The notes: generated from the letters alone by a model not told the origin. 38,684 bases of DNA from Desulfosporosinus sp. UBA4726 (GCA_002404215.1 DHJG01000121.1:12676-51359); one strand, 5' to 3'. Counted from the first letter of the stretch, positions 1 to 8,550 are shown. Numbers and translations: made by a program.

Positions 1-24
1 GTCCATTTTGTCTGAAAATTAGTT

Positions 25-1182
25 TTAGCCAGTTTTCTGCTTCATTCTCATTTCCAACACTAAGCGGAGCATACTCTCTACAACTCGTTCTGTAGAGTGC
101 CCTGGTAAAGCTATAGCCGCTTTCTCGCGCATTTCCTCCATTTCTTTAGGATTACTCAAGAAACGACTTAGAAGCCATCCCAATTCCACTTCTGTGCGTG
201 CAATCCGCCCTGCTCCTGTACGTTGCACAAACTGTGCGTTTTCTTCTTCCTGACCTGGTATGGCCTTGTAGATCACAAGCGGCAAGTGCTTCGTCAGCGC
301 TTCTGAGACTGTTAAACCTCCGGCCTTAGTAATGATCAAGTTGGAAACTGACATTAGTTCCTCCACGTTATGCACATACCCTAACCGTACCACGGGGTTA
401 GGGGACTGCTCGCTAAGCTCCTCTAAGGAATCATATAGTTTCTTATCTTTACCGCAAATAATTATAGATTGGACAGAGACTAGAGAATCTGCGAGTGTTT
501 TGCAGATTCTTTTTGCGCTTCTTAAACTTCCATACGCTCCTCCCATCACTAAAAAGGTGGGCAAATTGGGATTTAAGCCCAACTCGGCAATAATGCGCCC
601 TCTATCCATTTCTAATTCGAATTTCGGACTGACCGGAATCCCGGTCACAGAAATACATTGCCCTTTGATTCCCCAGGCTACTAAGTTTTCCTTCACTTCT
701 TCACAAGCCACCATGTAGCGATCAACACCTGGATGGACCCAGTAACTGTGAACAGTATAATCCGTAATCACGGTGATTACCGGAACCTGAAGTATCTGTT
801 CCAGTCTCAGCTGGGCTAAAATTGAAGAAACTGTTGGATAGGTACAGACAATGAGATCTGGTGCAAATGATTGAATATATTTGAGCAAATCGCTTCGTCC
901 CAATTGTTTCAGAAAACGTTGAATCATCGAATCGGGTTGGAACTTTGCTGTTTTATAATAAAATCTTCCCCAGAGCTTTGGGGTATGTTTAATCATCTCA
1001 ATGTAAAGATTTTTAGCCATGGTGTTGAAACGCTTACTCAAAAAATCGCCAAAGTCCAAGTGAATAATTTTTGCATAGGGAGACTTAAAACGTATTCCTT
1101 CGATCACAGCTTCTGCCGCCCGGAAATGTCCGTTGCCAAATCCTGCAGAGAATACAAGAATTCTTAACTGTTTCAAATTCAT
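25..1182 (-). CDS. MGDG synthase-family (GT28) glycosyltransferase, paralog 1
   Basis: 385-residue glycosyltransferase of the MGDG synthase/UgtP type, which in known members transfers a hexose from a UDP-sugar to diacylglycerol at the inner membrane face. The N-terminal MGDG-synthase half opens with the glycine-rich LVFSAGFGNGHFRAAEA segment (residues about 9-25); the C-terminal nucleotide-sugar half has the TKAGGLTVSEAL motif and a following PGQEEENA stretch typical of the family. No membrane segment is evident. The ATG overlaps the stop of the upstream phospholipase C-like gene (ATGA), so the two are probably translationally coupled and transcribed from the candidate PhoP-box promoter upstream of that gene. 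A close paralog lies at 6636-7838. The acceptor lipid and sugar cannot be read from sequence; a processive or sterol/cell-wall acceptor is not excluded. Confidence 0.88.
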   Translation of the reverse strand: MNLKQLRILVFSAGFGNGHFRAAEAVIEGIRFKSPYAKIIHLDFGDFLSKRFNTMAKNLYIEMIKHTPKLWGRFYYKTAKFQPDSMIQRFLKQLGRSDLLKYIQSFAPDLIVCTYPTVSSILAQLRLEQILQVPVITVITDYTVHSYWVHPGVDRYMVACEEVKENLVAWGIKGQCISVTGIPVSPKFELEMDRGRIIAELGLNPNLPTFLVMGGAYGSLRSAKRICKTLADSLVSVQSIIICGKDKKLYDSLEELSEQSPNPVVRLGYVHNVEELMSVSNLIITKAGGLTVSEALTKHLPLVIYKAIPGQEEENAQFVQRTGAGRIARTEVELGWLLSRFLSNPKEMEEMREKAAIALPGHSTERVVESMLRLVLEMRMKQKTG

Positions 1183-1913
1183 CTCACCCTTCCAAATTTT
1201 TCACTATTCGCGACTAAATCTAATCTTTTACGAGCGAAATCTAAAAATCCCGCTGAAGTTGCAATTGTCAGCGGGATTAATATTTTGGACGCCTTTTCGT
1301 AGCTCTCTTCTGAACATCCTTCGTCCTGGGATACCAAAGGATAAAGGGGGGCAGAAACACTCGCATTATGCTCAATCCATTGGGCTGGGTGAGAAAATGG
1401 TAAATACATTCCATTTGTAATACCAAATTTTGCCCAGTTTTCAGTTGCCCATATTTCAAACTCTTTGTGTCCGTCGAAGACAATCCCCAAGGAATGGTGT
1501 GGTACGCACATGTCTTGTACTAGGTGTAGTGCTGCGCCCAAAAAAAACATACCTTTCTCGACGTTATTCGGGAAAAAAATGAAAGCCTTGTTGAAATAAT
1601 ACTGGCACTCGGCAGTTGCGCCCGGCCAGCTTATGAGTCCTTGCTTATCAGGATGACTATAAAAATGATTGACGTTTTTCCAACCCCGGTCAGCCCAGTA
1701 TAAACCTTTTGTCAGCATAGCGTGATGAGCCTTGAATAATTTGGCTACATCTTCTTTTCCATCCTGCTTCAAAACAATATAGGCCTGTTCCAGACAATGA
1801 ACATGGGTTACTCCTGGGGTGTCGAGAAAATATTGCAAGGGGCCCACCGAAGCAAGCAACAACTTTGTCATCTTACCAAGTGTCTGACCAAGAATCCTCT
1901 CATACATAGCCAA
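1179..1913 (-). CDS. Zinc-dependent phospholipase C-like protein
   Basis: 244 residues matching the catalytic fold of zinc-dependent phospholipase C (Clostridium alpha-toxin/Bacillus PC-PLC N-domain). Candidate zinc ligands appear in family order: His37/39, Asp75 (WADRGW), His83 (NHFYS), His130 and Asp134 (ALHLVQDM), His139/140, then His149 and Glu153 (GHKEFE). Such enzymes hydrolyse phospholipids to diacylglycerol and a phospho-headgroup. Unlike secreted toxins it shows no clear signal peptide, suggesting an intracellular role, and it lacks a C-terminal C2 domain. The start is TTG at 1913, placed 10 nt after AAGGAG; an ATG two codons later is the alternative. It overlaps the downstream glycosyltransferase by 4 bp, so released diacylglycerol could feed glycolipid synthesis (inference). 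Catalysis itself is unproven. Confidence 0.8.
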   Translation of the reverse strand: MAMYERILGQTLGKMTKLLLASVGPLQYFLDTPGVTHVHCLEQAYIVLKQDGKEDVAKLFKAHHAMLTKGLYWADRGWKNVNHFYSHPDKQGLISWPGATAECQYYFNKAFIFFPNNVEKGMFFLGAALHLVQDMCVPHHSLGIVFDGHKEFEIWATENWAKFGITNGMYLPFSHPAQWIEHNASVSAPLYPLVSQDEGCSEESYEKASKILIPLTIATSAGFLDFARKRLDLVANSEKFGRVR

Positions 1914-1942
1914 GTCAACACCTCTCCTTTGTACTTAAGATA

Positions 1943-2006
1943 ATTTTAAGGCATGACTGTAAAGAAGGCATTAATCTCATGTTAAAAAACCATTAACTTT
2001 TGTTAA
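1943..2006 (-). promoter_or_regulatory. Candidate PhoP-box array and -10 for the phospholipase/glycosyltransferase operon
   Basis: Read on the minus strand, five hexamers follow each other: TTAACA (2006-2001), TTAATG (1996-1991), TTAACA (1985-1980), TTAATG (1974-1969), TTTACA (1963-1958). Start-to-start steps are 10, 11, 11, 11 bp. A TAAAAT -10 candidate (1948-1943) follows after 9 bp. Bacillus PhoP boxes are TT(A/C/T)A(C/T)A hexamers at 11-bp pitch just upstream of the -10, so the layout fits activation by a PhoP-type regulator. The region is AT-rich, which raises chance matches, but the phase is hard to get by chance. Confidence 0.6.
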
Positions 2007-2099
2007 ATTTAAGTTATTTATTACGATATTTTTAGTACTTGGCGAATTTTAGAGACGATCTCAATAAATATTACCTATTTATACACTTATAGGCTAAAT

Positions 2100-2150
2100 T
2101 TAACAATAATTTTACATTCCCTTCATTAAATATTTACAAACACCTATTAT
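2100..2150 (+). promoter_or_regulatory. Candidate PhoP-box array and -10 for the GGDEF/EAL-chemoreceptor operon
   Basis: Four plus-strand hexamers at exactly 11-bp pitch: TTAACA (2100-2105), TTTACA (2111-2116), TTCATT (2122-2127), TTTACA (2133-2138). TATTAT (2145-2150) is a plausible -10, 6 bp further on, with no separate -35 consensus. This is the classical four-repeat PhoP-box arrangement of Bacillus phosphate-starvation promoters and faces away from the array at 1943-2006. About 60 bp of AT-rich DNA separates the two arrays. Confidence 0.65.
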
Positions 2151-2227
2151 TATGTTGTAAGAATGTACTTTCTGAGGAAGAGCTCTATATTATGTACCCC
2201 GTTTTAGGTGGGAGAAGGAGCATTAGA

Positions 2228-4450
2228 ATGTTTATGTCGATTGATATGAAACAACAAAAGTTATACCGCCTACTTAGGGACGATAAAACAATCTGGGTAT
2301 TGTATCTAGATATCGTTAAATTTCACGAAGTAGAATTTCGTTACGGCTACAAAATCTGCCACGAAATTTTGGCTGAGATTGAAAATGAAATTAATCTTAC
2401 GCTTAGAAAACAACACAATCTCTTTCTCTTCTCTCAATCGGAAAGCAGGGGTGGGGATGACTTCGTTGTGTATTTTGTTCCTGGAAAAGATACACAATGG
2501 GAAATTAAGGACGTTATTGAGCAATGGGTTCTTCCTTTGGCGGAACGGTTTAACCGTCGAATTAAGAAACTAGTTAAAGAGAAAATAATTTTGCGCTCTG
2601 GGCTTGCCAAGTGTATCAACAAAGCAGGAAGAAGTGCTGATTATTTACTGTATGCAGCTGTGAAAGAAGCCTTCCTCCTGAACAAATCTGAACCGGATCT
2701 CCATTTCTTTGCTCGCAGAGAAGCGGTCACCAAACTAATTGAAGAACCCGACATGCACTTAAAGACCGCTTTTCAACCCATCATTGATACCCGAAGCGGA
2801 GAAGTGTTCGGTTTTGAAGCATTGGCCCGTATACCAGGCTCTACTTGTTTTAACAATATTGCTGACCTCTTCCCATTCGCCGAAAAAATTGGGCAGCTCT
2901 ATCCGGTCGAAACACTCTGCAGACGCCAAGCTATTGCTTCCTACCCTAATATTGTCAAAAACAAAGAAATGCTCTTCCTCAACATTAACCCCCAGATTCT
3001 AATTGACCCCGAATTTGCCTCTGGTCATACTAGAAAACTGCTTAGTGAAAAAGGATTAGCTCCGAAGGATGTTGTCCTAGAAATTACCGAACGAAGTGCC
3101 ATAGAGGATTTCTCCACATTCCGGGATGCTCTAGATCATTATCGTAATCAAGGTTACCTGATTGCTTTAGATGATGTTGGGGCCGGCTACTCCTCGTTAC
3201 AGTCCGTTGCGGAGCTGCATCCAGATTTTCTAAAAATTGATCGATCTTTAATTCAGGGAGTGAATGCTGATCCGATCAAATGGGCCTTGCTAGAAACCTT
3301 TGTCACTTTTTCTAAGCGTATAGGGTGCCGCATCATCGCCGAAGGGGTAGAAACGGCAGAGGAAATGCGTACAGTGGTCCAATTGGGGGTGGATTACGTA
3401 CAGGGATTCTTTGTTGCGAGACCCACTTTTGAACGGAAAAGTGTCAATCCAGCCGTTATGGAAATTCTGGATCCAGTACGTCGGCTTAAATCTGCTGATC
3501 AACACCCTATACTTTCCATGGTGGAGCCCTTACCCTTGTTCGATACCAACTCCCTTGTCAGTTCCGTTGAAACTTACTTCCGTGAACATCCACAACAATG
3601 GCTGGTGGGGATAACCGAAAACTCCCGTATAGTCGGCGTGATGCAACGCGACAGACTTTTTTCCGCACTAGGTACCCGCTATGGTGTATCTCTTTTTTTA
3701 GAGAAGACTGTTCCCACTATAATGGACACAAATCCCCTCATAGTGGAAGACACCACTCCTTTAGAAGTGGTGTCTAGTTTAGCTATGCAACGTCCTGATG
3801 CCCAGCTGTATGACGGTATCATTGTGGCTAACCAACACCAGCCGATCGGTATGGTTTCAGTGGCAAATATAATAAAAGCTATATCTGAGAGGCAAATCCA
3901 GCTTGCCCAAGGAGCCAACCCGCTGACTGGGTTGCCAGGCAACCTGCGCATTGACCAAGAGATAAGGCTACACCTAGAACGGGGTTTGACCTTTGGCCTT
4001 ATCTATGTTGACCTTAACAAATTCAAATATTATAACGACTTATACGGTTTTCAACAAGGAGACGTTGCTATCAAGATGTTAAGCGATATTTTGCTGACTG
4101 AATCAAGTAAAACGGCAGGGAAAAGCTTCGTCGGACACATCGGTGGGGACGATTTCCTTATAATTTCCTCACCCTCAGACTTGGAAAAATTAGCTGTTAA
4201 CATCCTCAGCCAATTTTCACACTCTTGCGAGCATTTAGCTGGTACAGAAAACCTTAGCGTGGCCCTAGCCGGCCTCATCATAGACACGACTGACCAAAGT
4301 TGGACCCCCTTACTTGTCTCCGAACGAGCTGCCCAAATCAAGAAAGAAGTTAAAGCCAAAGGAGGCAACGCTTTTTTATTACGCGATAGGAGGAGGGACG
4401 TCAATGAAATGGAAACGAAATTGGTTCTACAACTGGAAAACGTTTTATAA
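2228..4450 (+). CDS. GGDEF-EAL-CBS-GGDEF cyclic-di-GMP signalling protein
   Basis: About 740 residues, soluble. Order: an N-terminal GGDEF-like domain ending in RGGDDF (about residues 74-79); a full EAL phosphodiesterase domain with FEALAR (about 196-201), EITER, DDVGAGYSSL, KIDRS and AEGVE; a CBS-type pair (about 450-560); and a C-terminal GGDEF with NPLTGLPGN and GGDDF (about 639-643). No RxxD inhibitory site precedes the second GGDDF. It could both make and degrade c-di-GMP, with nucleotide or metabolite input through the CBS pair. The start is ATG 2228, 7 nt after AAGGAG; the upstream ATG at 2192 has a much poorer ribosome site. Its 3' end overlaps the next gene by 47 bp, implying coupled expression with a chemoreceptor. 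The divergent partner operon and the PhoP-like boxes suggest phosphate control. Confidence 0.88.
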   Translation: MFMSIDMKQQKLYRLLRDDKTIWVLYLDIVKFHEVEFRYGYKICHEILAEIENEINLTLRKQHNLFLFSQSESRGGDDFVVYFVPGKDTQWEIKDVIEQWVLPLAERFNRRIKKLVKEKIILRSGLAKCINKAGRSADYLLYAAVKEAFLLNKSEPDLHFFARREAVTKLIEEPDMHLKTAFQPIIDTRSGEVFGFEALARIPGSTCFNNIADLFPFAEKIGQLYPVETLCRRQAIASYPNIVKNKEMLFLNINPQILIDPEFASGHTRKLLSEKGLAPKDVVLEITERSAIEDFSTFRDALDHYRNQGYLIALDDVGAGYSSLQSVAELHPDFLKIDRSLIQGVNADPIKWALLETFVTFSKRIGCRIIAEGVETAEEMRTVVQLGVDYVQGFFVARPTFERKSVNPAVMEILDPVRRLKSADQHPILSMVEPLPLFDTNSLVSSVETYFREHPQQWLVGITENSRIVGVMQRDRLFSALGTRYGVSLFLEKTVPTIMDTNPLIVEDTTPLEVVSSLAMQRPDAQLYDGIIVANQHQPIGMVSVANIIKAISERQIQLAQGANPLTGLPGNLRIDQEIRLHLERGLTFGLIYVDLNKFKYYNDLYGFQQGDVAIKMLSDILLTESSKTAGKSFVGHIGGDDFLIISSPSDLEKLAVNILSQFSHSCEHLAGTENLSVALAGLIIDTTDQSWTPLLVSERAAQIKKEVKAKGGNAFLLRDRRRDVNEMETKLVLQLENVL

Positions 4451-6134
4451 GATTAACGCTTTAGTTCTTGTCATGGTAGTCTTCATGCTTGGCTTAAGTT
4501 TTATGGGGTACTACTATTATCGTCAAGCCAAAGTAGCCATGAACGATGTCTATTCAAATTCTCTGATTTCAGTAAAACTACTCAATGAAGCTAATGCCAA
4601 TGTTCGCATGATCCGCAGTGTCAATGTAGAGCTTCTCTTGGCCCCTCTTGACACATCTAAGAAACAGAACCTACTCATTCAGACCTCAGTACTTAATGGC
4701 TTTATCAAGGAATCCCTGGACAACTATACCCCTCTTGCGAAAGAACCTTTTGAAATAGCCAAACTGGCACAAGTTAGAAACGTACTGCAAAAATACAATG
4801 ATGGATGGCAAAAGGTAGTTTCTCTAATAGCTAATGGTGACAAAGAAGGGGCCTATATCAACTTCTCTAATAACGCTACCCAAGACTTAGATGAAATAAA
4901 CACTCTACTTCCTGAACTTGTAGACTTTAGCACTCAAAAAGCGAAAAGTACCATTGTTCGTGAAAACCTTAATTTCGTCCGCGCAGAGAAATTGTTGTTC
5001 GGATTCCCACTGGCTGCTGCCTTTCTAGCCGTTTTCATTGGTGCACTAGTGGCCCGAGCGATTGCCAAACCTTTACAAGTCATGTTAACAAATGTGCAAG
5101 AGCTTGCTTCAGGAAATCTTAGGGTAACCGAGATAAGGACTACCTCTAAGGATGAAGCGGGCCAACTAGCACAGGCTTTTAATTTTATGACAAAGAGCCT
5201 GTCTGGTCTAGTCAAACAAGTCTCAATGTCATCGACGGACGTCGCTACCTCAGCTCACCAGCTTTTAACTATTACGGAACGAAGTTCAAGCGCCTCTGGT
5301 CAAATAGCTCTATCCATAGCCGAGGTAGCAGGTGGTACGGAAAAACAAGCTGAGGCAGTCAACGAAACTGTGGCGGCTATGGAACAAATGAACATTAACA
5401 TTCAAATGGTAGCTGAGGCCGGTCAGCGGGTCACGGCTCTCACCGCAAAAACGATTACAACTACCGAAAATGGGCAAAAGGCTCTCACTCAAGCCATTGC
5501 GCAAATGGGCAACATCAGCAGGGGTACTCAAATTGTAAGAGAAACTATCACCTTATTAGCTGATGGCTCTGAACAAATAGCGGATATCGCACGTTCAATA
5601 ACTGGTATTACAGAACAAACGAATCTTCTGGCCTTAAACGCCGCTATTGAGGCTGCCCGAGCTGGCGAACATGGGCGTGGCTTCTCCGTGGTGGCTGAAG
5701 AGGTGCGCAACTTGGCTGAAAAGGCCAAATTAGCGACTGGACAAATCACTGCTTTAGTGGTGGTAAACAAGGATAATATCAATCGTGTTTTCTCTGCGAT
5801 AGATGGAGAAGAAGTTCACGTTAATGATGGAATTAAAGTGGTAAAAACCGCAGGTCTTAGCCTCAGCGATATATTAAATATGGTAGTTGAAGTTTCCGGA
5901 CAAGTGGGTGAGATCGCCTCTTCCATACAGGAAATGGCGGGCGGAAGCCAACAAATTGTCTCAGGCATCCAGCATATTGGTGCCGTCAGCCAGGTTACCG
6001 CTGACCAGGCAAGCACCGTTTCTGCAGCCATTGAGGAATTTACAGCTTCTATCGATCAGATTAACTTGTCTTGTCAGAGTCTGTCGGACTTGGCATTGGA
6101 GTTAAATACAGGAGTTAGCACCTTTAGACTCTAA
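4404..6134 (+). CDS. Methyl-accepting chemotaxis protein with four-helix-bundle sensor
   Basis: 576-residue transmembrane chemoreceptor. TM1 is about residues 17-38, followed by a helical periplasmic-side sensor of about 155 residues resembling 4HB_MCP, TM2 about 198-220, HAMP about 221-275, and a cytoplasmic coiled-coil signalling domain. The kinase-control hairpin EQTNLLALNAAIEAARAG (about 404-421) is intact and would contact CheA/CheW. The start is ATG 4404, directly downstream of AGGAGGAGGG; it lies inside the 3' end of the preceding c-di-GMP gene in another frame. The ligand is unknown. Shared transcription with the GGDEF/EAL gene suggests taxis and c-di-GMP are tuned together. Confidence 0.93.
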   Translation: MKWKRNWFYNWKTFYKINALVLVMVVFMLGLSFMGYYYYRQAKVAMNDVYSNSLISVKLLNEANANVRMIRSVNVELLLAPLDTSKKQNLLIQTSVLNGFIKESLDNYTPLAKEPFEIAKLAQVRNVLQKYNDGWQKVVSLIANGDKEGAYINFSNNATQDLDEINTLLPELVDFSTQKAKSTIVRENLNFVRAEKLLFGFPLAAAFLAVFIGALVARAIAKPLQVMLTNVQELASGNLRVTEIRTTSKDEAGQLAQAFNFMTKSLSGLVKQVSMSSTDVATSAHQLLTITERSSSASGQIALSIAEVAGGTEKQAEAVNETVAAMEQMNINIQMVAEAGQRVTALTAKTITTTENGQKALTQAIAQMGNISRGTQIVRETITLLADGSEQIADIARSITGITEQTNLLALNAAIEAARAGEHGRGFSVVAEEVRNLAEKAKLATGQITALVVVNKDNINRVFSAIDGEEVHVNDGIKVVKTAGLSLSDILNMVVEVSGQVGEIASSIQEMAGGSQQIVSGIQHIGAVSQVTADQASTVSAAIEEFTASIDQINLSCQSLSDLALELNTGVSTFRL

Positions 6135-6148
6135 AATAAACTATTTCC

Positions 6149-6181
6149 AATCAGTAGGGATACATCGTGCCCCTACTGATT
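6149..6181. terminator. Inverted repeat between convergent genes, possible bidirectional terminator
   Basis: Perfect 11-bp stem AATCAGTAGGG / CCCTACTGATT with an 11-nt loop, between the chemoreceptor stop and the convergent CBS gene, whose stop codon is inside the right arm. No U-run follows on either strand, so termination efficiency is doubtful. Confidence 0.5.
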
Positions 6182-6598
6182 AGCGTCCGCTTTTCGTTGG
6201 ATCAAGAGTTTCGAGCAATATTCAATCATTTCCCGTCGACGTACAATCCCTATGAAAACCTGTTGATCGTCCACGACAGGCACGAAGTTCTGTACAACCG
6301 CTCTTGAGAGCAAATCCTCCATTTGGGCATCGATCGTTACCGGCATATTCTGAACATGTTGCTCCACTTCGCTCAGCAAAATATCCTCCGTATTTTGAAA
6401 GGTTAACCCTGGAGTATTTTTAAGCTTCCATAGCAAATCTCCCTCAGTAATCGTTCCAACATATTCCCCCTCGCTATCAATAAGAGGGACTGCAGAATAG
6501 CTGTGATACTCCATCCGCTCTATAGCCTGACGCATCGTTGCACTCTCTTTTAGATAAACGATGTCCTTTTTAGGTATAAGGAAAAAAGCTACATTCAT
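6173..6598 (-). CDS. Two-CBS-domain protein
   Basis: 141 residues made almost entirely of a CBS pair (about residues 8-65 and 75-135). CBS modules bind adenosyl ligands such as AMP, ATP or c-di-AMP; length and layout resemble Bacillus CbpB/YkuL, a c-di-AMP-binding protein, but I see no residue set that proves this. The ATG follows GGAG with a 10-nt spacer. It lies 37 bp downstream of the second glycosyltransferase gene on the same strand, so the two are likely co-transcribed. Confidence 0.8.
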   Translation of the reverse strand: MNVAFFLIPKKDIVYLKESATMRQAIERMEYHSYSAVPLIDSEGEYVGTITEGDLLWKLKNTPGLTFQNTEDILLSEVEQHVQNMPVTIDAQMEDLLSRAVVQNFVPVVDDQQVFIGIVRRREMIEYCSKLLIQRKADANQ

Positions 6599-6635
6599 TA
6601 CAATTACACTCCATCTTGAAAATTTGATTGCTTGA

Positions 6636-7838
6636 TTATCCGATTTTTTGTTTTATTCTTTTCAGCTGTAACGCTAATTGAAACATATCGTCCACAGCCC
6701 GTTCTGTAGAGTGACCCGGCAAAGCGACGGCGGCTTTTCTCCGCATCTTCTCAATATCTTCCGGATGCCTCAAGTAGCGATTTAGAAGCTGTTCTAATTC
6801 GTCTTCGTTACCTGCAACGCATCCTGCACCTATACGTTGAACAAAATGTGCATTTTCTTCTTCTTGACCAGGAATGGGCTTGTAAATAACAAGTGGTAAA
6901 TGCTTCGTTAACGCTTCAGAAACTGTTAAGCCACCTGCCTTAGTGATAATTAAATCGGAAACCGACATTAATTCCTCTACATTATCAACGAACTCGTACC
7001 GAATCATATGGTTTCGGCCTTGGGCAATGACCTCTTCCAAAGAGAGATACAATTTTTTATTTTTACCACAAACAATAATTGCCTGGACTGGGACTTGAGA
7101 ATCTATGAGTTTTTTACAGATTCTTTTCGCGCTTTTTAATACTCCATACGACCCTCCCATTACCAAAAAGGTAGGGAGATTCGGCTCTAATCCTAACTTG
7201 TTAATAAGATATGCGCGATCCATTTTCTCTTCGAATTTTGGGCTGACCGGGATTCCCGTCACATGAATACATTCTTCTACGATTCCCCAGGACTCTAAAC
7301 TCTCCTTAACCTCGGCACATGCCACAACGTAACGATCAACGCCTGGATGGACCCAATGGCTATGCACAGTATAATCCGTGATTACGGTAATCACCGGGAT
7401 ATGAAGGATCTGTTCTAATCTAAGTTGGGCTAGAATCGAAGATACTGTGGGATAAGTACAAACGATGAAATCCGGTTCAAATTCACGAATGTATTTGAGA
7501 AAATCCGCACGCCCCAATTGGTTCATAAAATGTTGACTCATCGATTTAGGTTGTACCTTAGCTGTTTTATAATATATTTCCCCCCAGAGTTTTGGGACAT
7601 GTTTAATTATCTCACTATAAACGCTTTTAATCATGGCATTAAACCGTTTACTCAGGAAATCGCCAAAGTCTAGGTGAATAATCTTTGCGGAAGGTTCCTT
7701 GACACGTATTCCTTCAATAACAGCTTCAGCTGCCCGCAAATGTCCGTTGCCAAACGCCGCAGAGAATACGAGAACCTTTAACTGTTCCAAAGACCGGCCC
7801 TCCCTCTCATCTATAAACAACTTTTTTTGACTATCCAT
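6636..7838 (-). CDS. MGDG synthase-family (GT28) glycosyltransferase, paralog 2
   Basis: Same family and domain layout as the gene at 25-1182: N-terminal LVFSAAFGNGHLRAAEA, central TYPTVSSILAQLRLEQIL, C-terminal TKAGGLTVSEAL and PGQEEENA. By eye most residues are identical, indicating a fairly recent duplication. The open frame begins at ATG 7838 with a weak ribosome site, but TTG 7790 lies 7 nt after GGGAGGG and gives about 384 residues, equal to the paralog, so it is probably the true start. A TATAAT at about 7874-7879 (minus strand) is a likely -10; no PhoP-like hexamer array is visible here, so the two copies may be differently regulated. Predicted to glycosylate diacylglycerol or a related lipid; substrate unknown. 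Confidence 0.88.
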   Translation of the reverse strand: MDSQKKLFIDEREGRSLEQLKVLVFSAAFGNGHLRAAEAVIEGIRVKEPSAKIIHLDFGDFLSKRFNAMIKSVYSEIIKHVPKLWGEIYYKTAKVQPKSMSQHFMNQLGRADFLKYIREFEPDFIVCTYPTVSSILAQLRLEQILHIPVITVITDYTVHSHWVHPGVDRYVVACAEVKESLESWGIVEECIHVTGIPVSPKFEEKMDRAYLINKLGLEPNLPTFLVMGGSYGVLKSAKRICKKLIDSQVPVQAIIVCGKNKKLYLSLEEVIAQGRNHMIRYEFVDNVEELMSVSDLIITKAGGLTVSEALTKHLPLVIYKPIPGQEEENAHFVQRIGAGCVAGNEDELEQLLNRYLRHPEDIEKMRRKAAVALPGHSTERAVDDMFQLALQLKRIKQKIG

Positions 7839-8062
7839 TCGTCAAACGGATCTTTCTCTAAGTCTCCACTTATATTATAGGGATATCCGTGTGAAAAGGA
7901 AAGGCAATAATCAATTGCTGTATTGTAAGTTTATATGTTTGGATAACCCAAGGTTCTGAGTTAAAATAATCCTAAGCAACTACATTACAAACATCCGAGC
8001 GCTTAATAACTTGAATCTAATCCAGAAAACAACACTCGTGTTCATGAAGGGTGGAGCAAAAC

Positions 8063-8545
8063 ATGTCTCATAAAACTAACGCAGCTCGTATTCTTGATCA
8101 GAGCAAGATCTCTTACGACTTAAAAGAATATATTGTCGATGAATCCGATTTATCTGCAGTTGCCGTCGCCCGTAAGGTCGGCCTACCTATCGAACAAATT
8201 TATAAAACTTTGGTGGCCCGTGGCGATAAAACTGGAGTAATCGTCGCTTGTATTCAAGGCGACCATGAACTCCATCTCAAAGGATTAGCTTTACTGAGCG
8301 GAAATAAGAAAGTTGAGGTTGTATCCCTTAAAGAGGTCCAACCTCTGACAGGTTATATACGAGGTGGGGTTTCACCCATTGGAATGAAGAAAACCTATCC
8401 TGTCTTCATTGACTTGACTATAGAAAGCCAAGAGAAGGTTTCTATTAGTGCCGGGTTGCGTGGGCTTCAGCTCTTCCTGAGTCCCAGAGACTTGATTTCA
8501 GTGACCAAGGCACAATTAGGTGTGATATCAATAGCACTTCATTAA
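8063..8545 (+). CDS. ybaK: YbaK/EbsC-family aminoacyl-tRNA deacylase (Cys-tRNA(Pro) type)
   Basis: 160 residues of the YbaK/ProX editing domain, which hydrolyses misacylated tRNA, typically Cys-tRNA(Pro). Visible family features are the N-terminal AARILDQSKISYDL helix-strand, VGLPIEQIYKTLVARGD, and the GGVSPIGMKKTYPVFID active-site strand-loop with its conserved lysine, arginine and glycine positions. Full length for the family. ATG 8063 is chosen because GGTGGAG precedes it by 6 nt; an in-frame GTG at 8051 is inside that ribosome site. Stands alone, followed by its own terminator. Confidence 0.87.
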   Translation: MSHKTNAARILDQSKISYDLKEYIVDESDLSAVAVARKVGLPIEQIYKTLVARGDKTGVIVACIQGDHELHLKGLALLSGNKKVEVVSLKEVQPLTGYIRGGVSPIGMKKTYPVFIDLTIESQEKVSISAGLRGLQLFLSPRDLISVTKAQLGVISIALH

Positions 8546-8550
8546 ATTAA

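Noticed and set aside
332..718. Long plus-strand frame of 128 codons
   Set aside because: Antisense to the first glycosyltransferase gene; no ribosome site and no recognisable protein.
7839..8050. PhoP-like array before the second glycosyltransferase
   Set aside because: Single TTAACT-like hexamers occur, but none repeat at 11 bp; the AT-rich background explains them.
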